Assembly: GCA_965200045.1 (NCBI GenBank)
Contig: OZ241330.1
Location: 1,736,001-1,800,000, forward strand
Origin: Bin25 sp026709415
GTDB lineage: Bacteria; Bacteroidota; Bacteroidia; Flavobacteriales; Flavobacteriaceae
DNA length: 64,000 nt
Direction of reading: 5' to 3'
Shown here: piece by piece, positions 1 to 8,979 of the stretch
Layout of the letters: the number at the start of each line of letters is the position of its first letter
Numbering within the stretch: the stretch's first letter is position 1
Program-made: the position numbers and the translations under genes
The notes under the pieces: generated by a model
The model's input: only the letters and a program-made list of their open reading frames with translations
Databases searched by the model: none
What the model was told of the DNA's origin: nothing

Positions 1-2661
1 GGTAACGGCACGTTTACCGATGTCACCGAAAACGCAGGAATTTTATCCTACAGCCTGTCCCTATCCGCTTCTATAGCCGACTATAACAATGATGGATGGG
101 TAGACATTTATATTTCAAATGATTTTGCATCACCTGATTTGTTTTATATCAATAATGGAGATGGAACATTTGCAGATGAAATAGAAAATACTTTTGAACA
201 AACTGCATTTTTTGGAATGGGATCTGATGCTTCCGATTTTAACAATGATGGAAATATAGATCTCTTTCAGCTAGACATGACCCCAAAAAACAATCGTCGT
301 TCAAAGGCCAATATGCAAAGTATGAATCCTAAGATGTTCGAAGACATAGAAAAATATGGTTTCAAGACACAGTATATGCAAAACGCCCTCCAGTTGAATT
401 TAGGGAATGCACATAATGGACTGCCGATATTCAGCAATATTCCACAGTTGGCGGGTGTAGCACTCACTGATTGGAGTTGGTCTTCCTTATTTGCAGATTT
501 GGACAACGATGGATACAAAGATTTATTGGTTACCAATGGTACCAGAAGGGAAATCAATAACAAGGATTTTTTCAAGAAGGTGAATGAAAAAATTAAAGGT
601 ATTCAACGAGAAGATATAAATTTGGTTGAGATGGTCAATGCCATGCCTTCTGAAAAAATTGAAAACTATGTTTTTAAAAATCTAGGGGATTTTACTTTTG
701 AGAACTTTGGAAAAAACTGGGGGTTTGATCATAAAGGATTTTCAAATGGAATGGCTTACGGTGATTTGGACAATGATGGAGATTTGGATTTGGTGGTGAA
801 TAATTTGGATGAAGTCAGTTTTGTGTATGAGAATACTTTGAAAGACCATAATTATATTCATCTTTCGTTCAATGGCCCAAAATCAAATCCTTATGGAATA
901 GGTTCAAAAGTTACACTATTTCAAAAAGGCGAACTTCAGTTTCAAGAGTTGAATCCCACTAGAGGGTTTCAATCGTCTATGCCTTCAGAACTTTATTTTG
1001 GTGTTGGAAGGTCTAAATTTATAGACAGTATTGTGGTGGAATGGCCCAATGGTCAAGTCCAAAAACTATATGCATTGGAGGCCGGTCAGAAGTTAAGATT
1101 GGATTTTCAGAATGGAATCAAAATGGATAAGTACAATCAATCTCAAAAGGGAAAAGTGCTGTTCAAGGATATTACTACTGAAATGGGATTGTACCATAAG
1201 CATTCAGAAAATGTTTTTGATGACTTCTATTATCAGGTGCTCTTGCCTCACAAAATGTCAACTTTAGGGCCGGCCATAGCTGTATCGGATGTTAATAATG
1301 ATGGATTGGAGGATTTTTATGTAGGTGGAGCTGTGGGGTATCCGGGCAACATCTTTTATCAAATGAACGATGGTACGTTTGAAAAAGGGGAGCAAAAGAC
1401 GCCTTGGATTGTAGATAAAATTTACGAGGATGTTGATGCCATTTTTTTTGATGCCAATAATGATGGGGATGCAGACTTGTATGTAGTGAGCGGCGGCAAT
1501 GAATTTTATAAAGAGTCCAATGCCTATCAGGATCGATTTTATCTCAATGATGGAAAAGGTAATTTCAATAGAATGGTGAACTCCCTGCCAGCAATGCATA
1601 TAAGCGGTAGTGTAGTCAGACCTATTGATTTTGATTTTGATGGTGATTTAGATTTATTTGTTGGGGGACGTCAGTTACCTAGAAATTACCCCTATCCGAC
1701 AGATAGTTTTATTCTTAGAAATGATAGTGCCGGTGATCAGGTAAAATTCGTGGATGTAACCAAAGAAATAGCTCCAGATTTGCTTGGTATTGGGATGGTG
1801 ACCGATGGTGTTTGGGTCGATATCAACAATGATACTTTGATTGATCTGGCTGTGGTTGGTGAATGGATGCCACTAACCTTTCTGATCAATGAAAATGGGG
1901 TTTTGGTGAATAAAACAGATGAATTTGGGATGAGCGAAGATACCACAGGATGGTGGTACAGTATCATATCCGAAGATTTTGATGCAGATGGAGACATGGA
2001 TTTTATTGCAGGTAATGTTGGCTTGAATTATAAATACAGGGCCTCTACTGAAGAACCTTTTGCTATTTATGCAGACGATTTTGATAATAATAAAAGTACA
2101 GATATCGTTTTGGGGTATTACAATGAAGGTACCCAATATCCTGTAAGAGGGCGTGAGTGTTCCTCACAACAGATTCCTGCAATTAAGATAAAATTTGAAG
2201 ACTATACCTCTTTTTCTCAAGCGAGCTTAGCCGATGTCTATTCTACAAAAGGATTGGAAAATGCACTAAATTATAAGGCACAAACCTTCGCATCCAGTTA
2301 CATTGAAAATTTGGACGATGGTAGATTTGATATACGCGCGTTGCCAAAAGAGGCCCAATTCTCCTCTGTAAATAGTATTTTGACCCAGGATGTGGGTGCT
2401 GACGGTCCATTAGATTTGGTTTTATCAGGAAACTTGTATAATTCGGAAGTGGAAACACCCAGAAATGATGCCGGGTTTGGCCTTTATTTAAAGGGTGACG
2501 GGAAGGGAGGTTTTATACCAAAATCTTATCAAGAAAGTGGTCTTCTGGTACGAGGAAACGTAAAACACGCCAAATGGATTGAAATAGGGAAAAACAAACA
2601 AAGAGCAATGCTTTTCGCCAAAAGCAATGAAGCCCTACAAATAGTAGGGCAACTTCAGTGA
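1..2661 (+). CDS. FG-GAP/VCBS repeat protein with ASPIC/UnbV domain (5' end outside window)
   Basis: The reading frame is open from base 1, so the true start lies upstream and 886 codons are visible. Many short FG-GAP/VCBS blade repeats carry Ca2+-loop signatures of the type DxNNDGxxD (for example DYNNDGWVD, DLDNDGYKD, DLDNDGDLD). Around visible residues 295-365 sits an ASPIC/UnbV module (YGIGSKVTL, then SIVVEWPNGQV), followed by a second set of repeats. This is the CRTAC1-like architecture common in Bacteroidota, where such proteins are secreted or surface-exposed beta-propellers often found near SusCD and glycan-degrading genes. The exact ligand is unknown. The next gene downstream is a GH89 glycosidase on the same strand, which fits a role in glycan binding. 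The C-terminus has no obvious type IX sorting domain. Confidence 0.88.
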   Translation, partial: GNGTFTDVTENAGILSYSLSLSASIADYNNDGWVDIYISNDFASPDLFYINNGDGTFADEIENTFEQTAFFGMGSDASDFNNDGNIDLFQLDMTPKNNRRSKANMQSMNPKMFEDIEKYGFKTQYMQNALQLNLGNAHNGLPIFSNIPQLAGVALTDWSWSSLFADLDNDGYKDLLVTNGTRREINNKDFFKKVNEKIKGIQREDINLVEMVNAMPSEKIENYVFKNLGDFTFENFGKNWGFDHKGFSNGMAYGDLDNDGDLDLVVNNLDEVSFVYENTLKDHNYIHLSFNGPKSNPYGIGSKVTLFQKGELQFQELNPTRGFQSSMPSELYFGVGRSKFIDSIVVEWPNGQVQKLYALEAGQKLRLDFQNGIKMDKYNQSQKGKVLFKDITTEMGLYHKHSENVFDDFYYQVLLPHKMSTLGPAIAVSDVNNDGLEDFYVGGAVGYPGNIFYQMNDGTFEKGEQKTPWIVDKIYEDVDAIFFDANNDGDADLYVVSGGNEFYKESNAYQDRFYLNDGKGNFNRMVNSLPAMHISGSVVRPIDFDFDGDLDLFVGGRQLPRNYPYPTDSFILRNDSAGDQVKFVDVTKEIAPDLLGIGMVTDGVWVDINNDTLIDLAVVGEWMPLTFLINENGVLVNKTDEFGMSEDTTGWWYSIISEDFDADGDMDFIAGNVGLNYKYRASTEEPFAIYADDFDNNKSTDIVLGYYNEGTQYPVRGRECSSQQIPAIKIKFEDYTSFSQASLADVYSTKGLENALNYKAQTFASSYIENLDDGRFDIRALPKEAQFSSVNSILTQDVGADGPLDLVLSGNLYNSEVETPRNDAGFGLYLKGDGKGGFIPKSYQESGLLVRGNVKHAKWIEIGKNKQRAMLFAKSNEALQIVGQLQ

Positions 2662-2749
2662 CATGTCAACATATAATGTCCTTTCACTTAAAGAACGACC
2701 ACTATACCCTTTTGACCAAATATTCAACCTGATTATAATACTTCAATTT

Positions 2750-2757
2750 TAAATTTG
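2750..2757 (+). promoter_or_regulatory. candidate -7 element (TAAATTTG) upstream of the GH89 gene
   Basis: The octamer TAAATTTG matches the Bacteroidota -7 consensus TAnnTTTG exactly and lies about 115 nt before the chosen ATG at 2872. No clear -33 TTTG partner is seen at the usual spacing, so this is a weak call. Confidence 0.3.
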
Positions 2758-2871
2758 ATTCAAGTAGAAAATCTTTTTCATACTTAAGTTTAGTTAGAGT
2801 CAGTTAGTTTGATAAGGGGCGTGTTTTCGTCCCCTTATTATCCAAATGTTCAACAATTACATATTTACAAT

Positions 2872-5085
2872 ATGATTCGTAAAGAGATAATTACAGCAAT
2901 ACTATTGCTCTTTTTTTTCTATGGATGCAAACAAAAGCCTATTGTCAAAGATGTACAAAGATCTCCGATTGTAGATTTGGTCCAGCGCATTGCTCCTGAC
3001 CATGCCTCTTACTTTGTTTTTAAATTGGAGAAAGGAGATAGGGATATTTTTAAAATAGAGTCCAAGGACCATAAAGTGGTCATTTCCGGAAATAATTACA
3101 ATTCTTTGGCAGTGGGATTTAACCACTATTTAAAAAAGTATTGTAAAACCTATGTTTCGTGGTATTCTGATGATAAAGTTGATCTTCCGAAAAAGCTTCC
3201 GGAAATCCCAAGTCCCATTAGTAGAGCTGCAAGGGTTGAGGATCGTTTTTTTCTTAATTATTGCACCTTCGGCTATACTATGCCTTGGTGGCAATGGAAA
3301 GATTGGGAACGCTTTATTGATTGGATGGCCCTGAATGGGATTACTATGCCCTTGGCTATTACAGGACAAGAAGCCATTTGGTACGAAGTATGGCAAGAAT
3401 TAGGCATGGATGATGAACAAATACGATCTTATTTTACTGGGCCAGCGCACTTACCTTGGCATCGCATGTCCAACTTGGATAAGTGGGGAGGTCCCTTGCC
3501 AATGTCATGGTTGGAACATCAAAAGGAACTTCAAAAAAAGATTGTGGATAGGGAGCGAGAGTTGGGAATGACACCCGTATTACCAGCTTTTGCAGGGCAT
3601 GTTCCAGAAGCGTTAACAGAAGTTTTCCCAGAGGCTAAAATCAACCGTTTAAGTTCATGGGGCGGTTTTGATGACAAATATCGCAGTTTCTTTTTGGATC
3701 CACTGGATCCTCTTTTCAAGGATATTCAAAAAAGGTTCCTTACTAAGCAGACAAATCTTTATGGAACTGACCATATTTATGGGGCAGATCCATTTAACGA
3801 AGTGCATCCCCCAAGTTGGGAACCGGAATACCTTGCTACGGTGGCCAATACCATCTATACATCTATGGTTGATGTGGATGTGGATGCCTCTTGGTTGCAA
3901 ATGTCATGGATCTTTTATTTTGAGCGCGACCATTGGACAAATGAACGTATAGAAGCCATGATTACTGCCGTGCCACAGGGGAAAATGAAGTTATTGGATT
4001 ACTTCTGTGAAAATCAGGAAGTTTGGAAAATGACCGATTCCTTCTTTGGACAGCCTTTTCTATGGAACTATCTAGGAAATTTTGGAGGAAATACCATGCT
4101 GGCGGGGAATTTGGATGAAGTAGAATCAAGGATGGAAAATGCATTTCAGAACTCTGGCGACAATTTATGGGGCATAGGTTCAACCTTGGAAGCATTGGAT
4201 GTGAACCCACTTATGTACGCCTTTGTGTTTGAAAAAGCATGGCTTAGTGGAAGCGTTGATACCAAAAGTTGGATTAAAGAATGGGCGGAGTCTAGAGCGG
4301 GTAATAAAAATGATGGTTTTGAAAAAGCATGGGAGTTATTGCACGAAAATACCTACCAATACTCTACAGCTTTAGGGCAGGCCACTTTAACGAACGCTAG
4401 GCCTACCTTGACTGGAAGTGGAAACTGGACAACCAATCCGGATATTAACTATGACAATAATGTCCTTTTTAAGGCATGGCAATTTATGTTGGAAAACCCA
4501 TCAGAGACTAGGCAAACCTATGCATACGATGTAGTCAATATTGGCAGACAGTTTTTAGGAAATCATTTTAGACTACTTCGTGATGGATTTAGTCAAAGTT
4601 ATTACGATAGGGACTTGGGGCAATTAAAAGAAAAGGGAGAAAAAATACTAGAGCTATTTGATGATTTGGATAGACTGCTGGCCACCGAACAATCTTTTCT
4701 ATTGGGAAAATGGCTAGAAAATGCCAAAGATTTTGGTGTTGATGAAGATGAAAAAAAATATTACGAGCACAATGCCCGAAATATTTTAACAACTTGGGGC
4801 AATAAGGCACAAAGTCTTAATGATTATGCCAATCGTTCTTGGGCCGGACTCACAAAGGATTATTACAAAAAGAGGTGGGAAATGTTTGTTTGTGATGTTG
4901 TAGGTACCGTTGAAGACAATAGAGAGTTTGATGCAGATGCTTTTTTTGAAAAGGTCACCCAATTCGAATGGGATTGGACATTTGAAAATAAAAGTTATGA
5001 AAAGCTTCCTGAGGGAAATGCATTTGAAATAGGAAGGGAATTGATTGAGAAATATGACAATTCCAAAATTCCACCTAAACTTTAA
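2872..5085 (+). CDS. alpha-N-acetylglucosaminidase, GH89 (NAGLU family), lipoprotein
   Basis: Predicted exo-glycosidase that removes terminal alpha-linked N-acetylglucosamine, as human NAGLU does on heparan sulfate. I start it at ATG 2872 (738 aa) because this gives a lipoprotein signal (Lys/Arg start, hydrophobic core, then FFFYGC) followed by the GH89 N-terminal domain. The open frame extends 63 nt further up only through a TTG. The two GH89 catalytic glutamates have clear counterparts: E310 in DPFNEVHPPS and E440 in STLEALDVNP, at spacing like human E316 and E446. The length matches the family. It sits between an FG-GAP/ASPIC protein and an unknown lipoprotein on the same strand, which suggests a glycosaminoglycan or mucin-like glycan locus. 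It is probably anchored in the outer membrane or periplasm. Confidence 0.92.
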   Translation: MIRKEIITAILLLFFFYGCKQKPIVKDVQRSPIVDLVQRIAPDHASYFVFKLEKGDRDIFKIESKDHKVVISGNNYNSLAVGFNHYLKKYCKTYVSWYSDDKVDLPKKLPEIPSPISRAARVEDRFFLNYCTFGYTMPWWQWKDWERFIDWMALNGITMPLAITGQEAIWYEVWQELGMDDEQIRSYFTGPAHLPWHRMSNLDKWGGPLPMSWLEHQKELQKKIVDRERELGMTPVLPAFAGHVPEALTEVFPEAKINRLSSWGGFDDKYRSFFLDPLDPLFKDIQKRFLTKQTNLYGTDHIYGADPFNEVHPPSWEPEYLATVANTIYTSMVDVDVDASWLQMSWIFYFERDHWTNERIEAMITAVPQGKMKLLDYFCENQEVWKMTDSFFGQPFLWNYLGNFGGNTMLAGNLDEVESRMENAFQNSGDNLWGIGSTLEALDVNPLMYAFVFEKAWLSGSVDTKSWIKEWAESRAGNKNDGFEKAWELLHENTYQYSTALGQATLTNARPTLTGSGNWTTNPDINYDNNVLFKAWQFMLENPSETRQTYAYDVVNIGRQFLGNHFRLLRDGFSQSYYDRDLGQLKEKGEKILELFDDLDRLLATEQSFLLGKWLENAKDFGVDEDEKKYYEHNARNILTTWGNKAQSLNDYANRSWAGLTKDYYKKRWEMFVCDVVGTVEDNREFDADAFFEKVTQFEWDWTFENKSYEKLPEGNAFEIGRELIEKYDNSKIPPKL

Positions 5086-5117
5086 AAATATGCTAACTGA
5101 TAAGAAATTTTAATAAT

Positions 5118-6953
5118 ATGATTGCAGTGATGCTGAGCTCCTCATGGGTATTCTTTACACTAACTTTTTTTACGAGCTGTTGGACAGAGAATGAAGTTAA
5201 TCCAGAACCTCCTAGACCCAATTCCAATTTTGTTACTGATGTGGTATTAGGGCATGTTCAGACGGATAAAACTTTATATGAAATACAGGACAATCTAAGA
5301 CTATCTAACTTTTCTATAGAAAACAAGTCTGAAGAGGCCGTTTCAATAGAAAAAATGGAAGTTGTAATCAAAAATCTAGTGACTGATGGGGTATTGTATA
5401 AATCATTATATGAAGAAAATATAGATTTAAAAGTCGGGGAAACAAAACAGATTACTTCAAAATCAATTTTTGAAATTCCCTCTGATTTTGTGGCAAGGGC
5501 ATACGGTGTTTTTATCAATATTGCTTTTCAAGGTGGAAGCAGTAAAGAGTTTTACAAAACCTTTTTTAGAGTAAACTCCAGTAGCAATCCAGTTACTTAT
5601 GAAATTGAAAGTGAGGACTATAGTGGACTCAATGTATTTAAACTTAATAATGGACTGAGTGCAGAATACGCCGTTCAAAAAGCTGCTACAAATTTCCTGT
5701 CTGGAATTTCTCATTCTTGGAATACACCATTACGTCCCATTGCATCCACTCCAGATTTTTTAGAACGCTCCTTGGATAAGACCGTATCTTTTTACAATGA
5801 GGTCATAGGTAGAAATACCCCCGTTGAAACGGTTATCATTTCAACCGGAATACCAGGAATCCCTTATTTGGCAAGAAGTATGAAAGCATTGGTTTTGCCT
5901 TTACATTTTTTAGTTGGTTGTGATACGTTTAAAGAAACTCAGACTATTTTGGAGCATGCCAATAATAACGGATATTCAACTTATGGTACTCTTGGATATG
6001 ATTATTCTGTTTCTGAGCAAACAGGCGTGGCTTGGATCAAGTTATTAAACCTTCCCGAACAATATGAGCAGTTTATTTCCGATCATGCCGTGAAAAATGT
6101 GATTTTATATGGACATTCAGGAGTGAATGACGGGGAAACTGTGGCACGAAAGATAACCGATGAGAGAGCTAGATATGAAGAAGGCTCTCTTTATTTGATG
6201 CATTTTAGTGGAGACGACTCTGAAACTTTTTTAAGGCAAGTCATTAGTGATTTTGCTGAAGCTCCACTTCAACCCTCAGTAAGAATTGCAGATTGGGAAG
6301 CAGGAATAGTCTCTGAGCAGATAAATAACTTAAACCAATCTTTAAAATCGAAGACGACAATTAACACTGTACTTTCCGTGACTGCAGAAGATGGGGTTCA
6401 TTTATGGAACATGGGTACTTTTTCAACATTGGCATTTATGAAAAAGAATGAAACTCAATTTCCTGATAGTTCTCCAGTAAAAGGAGTTTCCTTAAACCCC
6501 TATCTTATTGCGCATCCTGGGTTTGAAAGCTATTTTGGTTATGTGCCCTTTTTATACTGGCAAGGGTTTTCTGCCGAATTCCAATATAATAATTGGTTGA
6601 GTACACAAATCAAAGCAGCCATTAATCTATATTTTCCAGAAGTAGTGTTCGATGATTTGGATTTTTGGGTCAACTCCACGAAAAACTTTGGGGGAAGTAG
6701 TCAGGGGAACGCAATGGTATCTTTTTTAAACGCTAAAGGCCATAATGTGCGAAATACCAATTTTGGTTTTGATGAAGTATGGAATCTTGGAGATGGAATT
6801 AATGCTTCTTCTGAAGCAAGGGCTTTTCAACTTCTTGAATCCATATCAGAAGAAGATTATCGGATATGGAACGAGGGATTGGTACCATTGTCAATAGAAG
6901 ACTTGCTAGAAATTTCAAATACTTTTCCTGAAATAATCATTGAAAAGATCTAA
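5118..6953 (+). CDS. unrecognised large lipoprotein, 611 aa
   Basis: I do not recognise this family. It starts at ATG 5118, 32 nt after the GH89 gene, so the two are probably co-transcribed. The N-terminus is a lipoprotein signal ending FFTSCW. Residues of about 40-150 look like a beta-rich, Ig-like domain (alternating strands with IENKSEE and KVGETKQIT turns). The remaining roughly 450 residues read as one soluble domain with mixed helix and strand and recurring Trp/Tyr/Asp, including VILYGHSGVNDGE and FGGSSQGNAM segments. No classical hydrolase triad or glycosidase motif was evident. Its position suggests a glycan-binding or glycan-active surface protein; that is inference only. Confidence 0.75.
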   Translation: MIAVMLSSSWVFFTLTFFTSCWTENEVNPEPPRPNSNFVTDVVLGHVQTDKTLYEIQDNLRLSNFSIENKSEEAVSIEKMEVVIKNLVTDGVLYKSLYEENIDLKVGETKQITSKSIFEIPSDFVARAYGVFINIAFQGGSSKEFYKTFFRVNSSSNPVTYEIESEDYSGLNVFKLNNGLSAEYAVQKAATNFLSGISHSWNTPLRPIASTPDFLERSLDKTVSFYNEVIGRNTPVETVIISTGIPGIPYLARSMKALVLPLHFLVGCDTFKETQTILEHANNNGYSTYGTLGYDYSVSEQTGVAWIKLLNLPEQYEQFISDHAVKNVILYGHSGVNDGETVARKITDERARYEEGSLYLMHFSGDDSETFLRQVISDFAEAPLQPSVRIADWEAGIVSEQINNLNQSLKSKTTINTVLSVTAEDGVHLWNMGTFSTLAFMKKNETQFPDSSPVKGVSLNPYLIAHPGFESYFGYVPFLYWQGFSAEFQYNNWLSTQIKAAINLYFPEVVFDDLDFWVNSTKNFGGSSQGNAMVSFLNAKGHNVRNTNFGFDEVWNLGDGINASSEARAFQLLESISEEDYRIWNEGLVPLSIEDLLEISNTFPEIIIEKI

Positions 6954-7280
6954 AATGCATCTCTGGAAATAATTAAAATTCATCTTTTACTTTTCTTGGG
7001 AGTGAATTACATTGTTGGTCGCTTGGAAAAAGATGTCTTTATAGCGTTGCGTCATTATTTTTTAAAGGAGGAATCAAAAAAACATCCTTTTTCCTTAATT
7101 CTAGAATAAATTTTGAAGCTTCTTGGTCAGCCAACATCCTTAAAAAAGCCGATTATTAGAAGATATCATAAAATCAAAGAAGGAAACTATGACATTGATG
7201 AAGTATGGAAAATCAGGAAGACAGCATCAATTCGCCGAATGAAATTATATTTAATGAACTCTAAAGGAATTCGAGGTTGA
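6954..7280 (+). pseudogene. possible gene remnant interrupted by one stop
   Basis: Right after the preceding stop codon a frame stays open to an in-frame TAA at 7107-7109 and then open again to TGA at 7278-7280. Its translation is protein-like on both sides of the stop (for example YIVGRLEKDVFIALRHYF before it and YHKIKEGNYDIDEVWKIRK after it). It has no ATG start. I cannot name the family. A decayed gene is the simplest reading, but chance open frame is possible. Confidence 0.35.
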
Positions 7281-7331
7281 GGTTTTAAAATAAGCAAGGT
7301 ATTGTGTGATTAGCATGTCAATTAATCAAAA

Positions 7332-7356
7332 AAGCCCAGTTTTTAGTCCTGGGCTT
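7332..7356 (-). terminator. intrinsic terminator for the PKD lipoprotein gene
   Basis: An 8-bp stem (AAGCCCAG at 7332-7339 with CTGGGCTT at 7349-7356) and a 9-nt loop is followed on the minus strand by a run of T. It lies about 30 nt past the stop of the minus-strand gene at 7389 and could also act in the other direction. Confidence 0.75.
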
Positions 7357-7388
7357 ATTTATTTTAATGAGGTAAAGTGTGTTTAATT

Positions 7389-8390
7389 CTATTGCTCATC
7401 AACTCTTTTAAATTTTAAAACAAAAAGATTTTTATCGGGAAAAAGATTACTGATTCCAGATACGATTAACTGATTTTCATCAGCAACCGAAACTACATAG
7501 GTGCAAGTTTCACTAACGATTTCAGTGTTTCCCGCAAAATAGATGCCCAAAAAAGGTACTGTTGACTCATCTCCTATTGTCGTTATCACGGCTGTTTCAG
7601 CATTACCTGGGTTTTCTGCAATAGTCCAACTCATATCACTACTTGACTTGTAACCGTTTAACGAAACCGGTGGATCTCCACCATCATTCCAGTCCACATC
7701 TTCACTAAGGGTTTGCTCTCCTGCATAATGAACGTAATAATCTCCGTTGATTTGTCTTTCGAAAGAACCATCCGCACCAATGGTATACGCTACATCAAAT
7801 ATGGAAGTCCTTTCAAAGTAATTACCAGAAAATATAGCATTTGACCAGAAAGTGCTATAACCACCTTCACCAATGACTGTCCATTGGGTATCATCCCATC
7901 CTGCAATTTCTCCAAACTCCATTCCTCCCTTAACATCGGCATGTTCTTGGGTAGTATTGGCAGCATCTGGGTTCAATTTCCATGTCCCTACTAAAGGACT
8001 GCTAAGTTCAACTTCAGCCGTGAATGTATTGGTTTTATTCTCAGCATTAGTAACTGTTAATGAAACGGTATATGTTCCACCTTTTTCATAAGTATAAGTG
8101 GGATTTTTTTCTGTGGAGGTTTCTGAACTGTCACCAAAATCCCATGTGTAAGTAGCCTCTTGAACTAAATTAGTTGAAGTGTCGGTAAACTCAATGGTCT
8201 TTGGTATATCAAAAGGGATTGTCGCAGAAATGATTTCTGAACTAAAATTGGCTGCTGGTGTTGCAATTTCAGGTTTAGGTTCTGGTGTCGGAATATCGTC
8301 ACCATCATCATCTGAGCTGCATGAAAAAACTAAAGCAGCAGTAAATAGATAAATCGCATGGATCGAAAATTTTTTAATAATTTCTTTCAT
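7389..8390 (-). CDS. PKD-domain lipoprotein, probably surface-exposed
   Basis: 333 aa. The signal peptide ends in LVFSCSSDDDGDD; an acidic run just after the lipidated Cys is the lipoprotein export signal that sends lipoproteins to the cell surface in Flavobacteriia. Residues of about 45-130 form one PKD domain (YTWDFGDSSETSTEKNPTYTY, then GTYTVSLTVTNAENKTNTF). The rest starts with VGTWKLNPDAA, a lipocalin-like opening seen in PKD lipoproteins encoded in Bacteroidota glycan loci, and is rich in Trp, Tyr and Gly. The likely role is binding a glycan or assisting a surface complex; no enzyme motif is visible. It is transcribed towards the GH89 cluster and ends at the terminator at 7332. Confidence 0.8.
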   Translation of the reverse strand: MKEIIKKFSIHAIYLFTAALVFSCSSDDDGDDIPTPEPKPEIATPAANFSSEIISATIPFDIPKTIEFTDTSTNLVQEATYTWDFGDSSETSTEKNPTYTYEKGGTYTVSLTVTNAENKTNTFTAEVELSSPLVGTWKLNPDAANTTQEHADVKGGMEFGEIAGWDDTQWTVIGEGGYSTFWSNAIFSGNYFERTSIFDVAYTIGADGSFERQINGDYYVHYAGEQTLSEDVDWNDGGDPPVSLNGYKSSSDMSWTIAENPGNAETAVITTIGDESTVPFLGIYFAGNTEIVSETCTYVVSVADENQLIVSGISNLFPDKNLFVLKFKRVDEQ

Positions 8391-8829
8391 GAAAATGATT
8401 TTTAGTTAAACAAAAATTTGTGGATTATCATCCATAAAGTCTTATTCAAACATAGAATCATTAACATCTAGAAAGAGGTCAAGTTTTAGTCTTTAAAGTT
8501 TGATTATCAGTCTTTTTTGAAATCTTACACAACAATAATTATGGTCAATGTCGTTACATTATTTTATAGCCAAAACATATGCTGAAAAGGGGCTTTGTAT
8601 GCTTAGTTGTCGACTTTAAAAATTAAACTTTCATCCAGACCAATGACCAATCATCTATACTTGTTCGAACCAAGTGTTTTAGTCAAAGTGTCTGCTCAGT
8701 AGGCACCTTAAAAAGGTATCCTTACAGTAAATAATTTAATTTAAATCAAGTAAAAACCAATAAAACAAAAAAAATCATGTAAATCACAAGACTCACATGG
8801 TTTTGGATCAATTTATTGCATGCTCTTAG
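8391..8829. other. 440-bp gap without a gene
   Basis: Strongly AT-rich. It must contain the promoter of the minus-strand PKD lipoprotein. An imperfect hairpin (about 8699-8725, around GGCACCTT and AAGGTATCC) lacks a T run. I see no supported coding frame, repeat or RNA here. Confidence 0.5.
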
Positions 8830-8903
8830 TGACCTCGGCAGGATTCAAACCTGCAACCTCTTGAGCCGTAATCAAGTGCACTATTCAATTATGCTACGAG
8901 GCC
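8830..8903 (-). tRNA. tRNA-Arg(ACG), with altered elbow bases
   Basis: The minus strand folds into a full cloverleaf of 74 nt: acceptor GGCCTCG/CGAGGTC (one G-U pair), D stem GCAT/GTGC, anticodon stem CTTGA/TCAAG with loop TTACGGC (anticodon ACG), five-base variable loop, T stem GCAGG/CCTGC, discriminator A. CCA is not encoded. Two nearly invariant bases differ: D-loop G19 is A and T-loop C56 is U. These two bases pair in the tRNA elbow, so the change is compensatory (A-U for G-C). The gene looks structurally sound, but it could be a diverging or spare copy. Confidence 0.85.
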
Positions 8904-8979
8904 AAAATCGTCTAACAAAATTACTAAGAATCAACAAGCGAGATTCTTTTGAATTTAGAAATGTTATATTGTGTGTCCT

